Shown here: in pieces, positions 63,401 to 64,000 of the stretch
Layout: each line of letters opens with the position of its first letter
Numbering within the stretch: the stretch's first letter is position 1
From: Mycolicibacterium lacusdiani
Lineage (GTDB): Bacteria > Actinomycetota > Actinomycetes > Mycobacteriales > Mycobacteriaceae
Direction of reading: 5' to 3'
DNA length: 64,000 bases
NCBI RefSeq assembly: GCF_021916785.1
Contig: NZ_JAKCFC010000004.1
Coordinates: 1 to 64,000, forward strand
Translations under genes and position numbers: made by a program
The notes under the pieces: generated by a model
Databases searched by the model: none
What the model was told of the DNA's origin: nothing
Seen by the model: the letters and a program-made list of their open reading frames with translations, nothing else

Positions 63401-64000
63401 CGATCAACGCCGACCTGGCGTTCTCCGATCACGGCTTCGACTCCCTGACCGCCGTCGAGCTGCGCAACCGGCTCAAGACGGCGACCGGTCTCGCGCTGTC
63501 GCCGACGCTGATCTTCGACTACCCCACCCCGCAGGCACTCGCCGGTTACATCCGCACCGAACTGGCCGGGGACGCCTCGGCCCAGGAGCAGGCGCGGCAG
63601 ACCACGACGGTCCAGTCGGTGGTCGACGAGCCGATCGCCATCGTCGGCATCTCCTGCCGCTACCCCGGCGGCGTCGACTCGCCGGAGACGCTGTGGGACA
63701 TGGTCGCAGCGGGTCGCGACGTCGTCTCCGACTTCCCGACCGACCGCGGCTGGGACCTGGCAAACCTGTTCGACGCCGATCCCGATGCGGCGGGCACGTC
63801 CTACGCCAACACCGGCGGCTTCCTCTACGACGCCGCTGACTTCGACCCGGCGTTCTTCGGCGTCTCACCCACCGAGGCGCTGGCCATGGACCCGCAGCAG
63901 CGGCTGTTCCTGGAACTCGCCTGGGAGGCCCTGGAGCGCGGCGGGTTCGACCCCGCGTCGTTGCGCGGCAGCGCCACCGGCGTGTTCGCGGGCGTCTACG
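57439..64000 (+). CDS. pks12: Type I modular polyketide synthase, Pks12-like (3' end beyond window)
   Basis: 2187 residues are visible; no stop. A docking coiled coil (1-30, [19 protein letters not shown]) precedes module 1: KS (34-460, active Cys about 203 in VDTACSSS, His in EGHGTGT and NMGHTQA), AT (560-870, GHSQG about 647; YASH motif, which indicates methylmalonyl-CoA), DH (930-1200, [10 protein letters not shown]), ER (1365-1680, [15 protein letters not shown]), KR (1685-1870, [11 protein letters not shown] and LDD, B-type) and ACP (1960-2035, DHGFDSLT). A second KS starts at about 2063. The opening and the fully reducing methylmalonyl module match Pks12, which makes mycoketide chains. 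Confidence 0.88.
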   Translation, partial: MVNQLEHATEALRKALGQVERLKNQNRALLERSGEPIAVVGMSCRYPGGVESPEDLWRMVAEGRDVISELPEDRGWDTAGLYDPDPDAPGKSYARTGGFVENVADFDAGFFGIATNEAMAMDPQQRMLLELSWEALERSGVDPSSLRGSSTGVFAGVIAGGYGMSDDAIEGYRLTGMTSSVTSGRVAYVLGLEGPAVSVDTACSSSLVALHMAVQALRLGECDLALAGGVTVNATPTIFVEFSRHRGLAPDGRCKPYANAANGVGWAEGGGVLVVERLSDALRNGHQVLAVVKGTAVNQDGASNGLTAPNGPSQQRVVRAALANAGLTTAQVDVVEGHGTGTPLGDPIEAQALLATYGQERSNPLWLGSVKSNMGHTQAAAGVAGVIKMIMAMHNDVLPKSLHVDEPSPHVDWTAGAVSLLAEAQPWPAGPTPRRAGISSFGISGTNAHVIVEEPAAVDHSVTAEAPETQLLPWVLTAKSPAALAGQATKLSSYLDGHDVTDLDVAWTLAGRAAFEHRAVVLGTDRESLLAGLAELSAASDTPSRAISGHATPTSKTAFVFPGQGSQWLGMGIELLESSTVFAEEIAACGEALAEFVDWSLIDVLRGVDGAPSLDRVDVVQPVLFAIMVSLARLWRSLGVTPDAVIGHSQGEIAAAYVAGALSLRDAARVVALRSKLLVVLSGEAGMVSLACSADRAHELLLGLEGLGIAAINGRSAVVVSGASAQLDELIRQCEALEIRARRIDVDYASHSVQVEAIRDQLIEALADVEPRSVKTAFVSTVTGELMDTAGLDAQYWYRNLRQTVEFDQAVRTACKHGYRAFIESSPHPVLIAGVEDTVLDATEGVEPIVVPSLGRDDGGLDRFMASAAQAWVAGVPVVWRQACAGGALADLPTYAFERRRFWLSGGAGGSGDAAGFGLAGSGHALLNAVVEVPDSGQIMLTGRLAASSQGWLSDHAVGGTVLFPGAGFVELVIRAGDEVGCPAIEELTLQAPLVVPPTGVPLRVVVGSEQESGSRAVSVFSRPNDEAAEWVCNAEAVVGTEAGTPAADLAEWPPTGAVPVDVTDAYAMLAERGYEYGPAFRGLNAMWRRGAEVFAEVALPQDVAAGDFGVHPALLDSALHAVALAAEDHALALPFSWEQVTLHAAGASSVRVRITPTGTHSVSIELADGLGLPVLSVGSMTARPVSADQIASAMAGSRAEGELFEVEWSPVTAPETVTPLPEGVVTFESVPVASDSADLPAAVRDATIAALTSIQSFLAEPAGTLVVVTRGAVAPLPGIDVTDLAGAAVWGLVRAAQTENPGRIVLADIGSSTAGDFDLATLLSVGEPQVVLRDGALYAPRVVRSRGTDGVLTPPDSGKPWRLGVTTAGTFEDLALLEVPNSDAPLPPGHIRVEMRAVAANFRDVMITLGMFTHDALIGSEGSGVVTEIGPDVTGFEVGQRVMGLFPEGTGTLVAADARLIAPIPTGWTDAEAAAALVVFTTAYYGLKELADVQPGQSILIHAATGGVGLAAVQLARYWGMEVYTTASRPKWDTLRALGFDDDHIGDSRNLDFEQKFLEVTGGRGFDVVLDSLAGDFVDASLRLLPRGGVFLEMGKTDIRDADTIAAAHEGVRYRAFDLFEPGRPRMHDYIVELSGMFESGILTPLPVTTFDVRRGPAALRHLSQARHIGKIVMTMPGNWSAGTVLITGGTGMAGAAIARHVVAEHGARHLLLVSRRGPDAPGARELVDELTAAGANVRVVAADAADRAQLQAVLDGVEVPLTAVVHATGVLDDAVIGSLTPERVEPVLRAKVDAAWNLHELTRGANLGAFMLFSSMAGVVGSAGQANYCAANTFVDGLATHRRAHGLPATSLAWGLWDQASAMTGHLEEADLSRLGRDGILAMSSDDAMALFDSALVVGEPLLAPARIDRSALRTRSAQGVLPPMFSRLASAPTRRRVDDSLVAAKSKSALAQRLQGLSEPAQQALILDLLRSHMSTVLGTTEPESINADLAFSDHGFDSLTAVELRNRLKTATGLALSPTLIFDYPTPQALAGYIRTELAGDASAQEQARQTTTVQSVVDEPIAIVGISCRYPGGVDSPETLWDMVAAGRDVVSDFPTDRGWDLANLFDADPDAAGTSYANTGGFLYDAADFDPAFFGVSPTEALAMDPQQRLFLELAWEALERGGFDPASLRGSATGVFAGVY

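Overview
The window reads as chromosomal DNA of a mycobacterium. The GC content is high, GTG starts are common and ATGA/GTGA stop-start overlaps are frequent. It carries a complete mce-type lipid importer operon, its Mas-type accessory genes, and the start of a Pks12-like mycoketide synthase. A single full-length pntA, and a sulfonate importer preceded by a Cys-Cys leader peptide, would fit a fast-growing Mycolicibacterium-type species better than M. tuberculosis. M. tuberculosis gene names and numbers used here are recalled, not searched.

Layout. 1-7.2 kb: an edge fragment, a START-like protein, an orphan ECF sigma factor, then a six-gene leftward operon (monoacylglycerol lipase, lipoprotein, quinone reductase, DUF2786, TIGR04338, O-methyltransferase) divergent from sigG. 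Its last gene ends in a 24-bp tandem repeat. 7.2-12.8 kb: a decayed AbiEi/DUF559-type pseudogene, an alcohol dehydrogenase with a KstR-like operator, a MarR/pirin divergent pair, a PQQ-type sugar dehydrogenase lipoprotein and a phosphodiester glycosidase. 12.8-18 kb: a large secreted protein with an acidic tail, a fructosamine-kinase-like protein, an SDR and a DUF1275 membrane protein.

18-34 kb: the mce1-like locus, read leftward: fadD5, yrbE1AB, mce1A-F and four mce-associated genes, with the GntR regulator mce1R divergent from fadD5. Nearly every junction overlaps or is a few bases wide, so the products are probably made together as one envelope-spanning fatty/mycolic acid importer. 34-39.5 kb: START-like protein, 2-hydroxyacid dehydrogenase, thioesterase, adhE1, SDR, TetR regulator, a 36-residue peptide gene, MOSC protein and a dienelactone hydrolase pseudogene.

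39.5-44.4 kb: a sulfonate-type ABC importer under an apparent cysteine attenuator, then a convergent set of a haem-oxygenase-like diiron protein, a CDGSH protein and an HemK-like methyltransferase. 44.4-57 kb: a SigF-like sigma factor with an overlapping upstream ORF, a zinc-ribbon protein, CorA-like channel, pntA-pntB, EamA exporter, acyl-CoA dehydrogenase, a 24-bp perfect hairpin, an MMPL transporter, and a short PPDK with its winged-helix partner. 57.4 kb to the end: the first complete module and the start of the second of a type I PKS, cut by the window edge.

Points most worth following up: the nested cysteine leader ORFs before the sulfonate operon; a shared TetR-like operator core linking tetR, a tiny conserved-looking peptide gene and the mce1 promoter region; the diiron/CDGSH/methyltransferase set; and the upstream ORF overlapping the SigF-like start.
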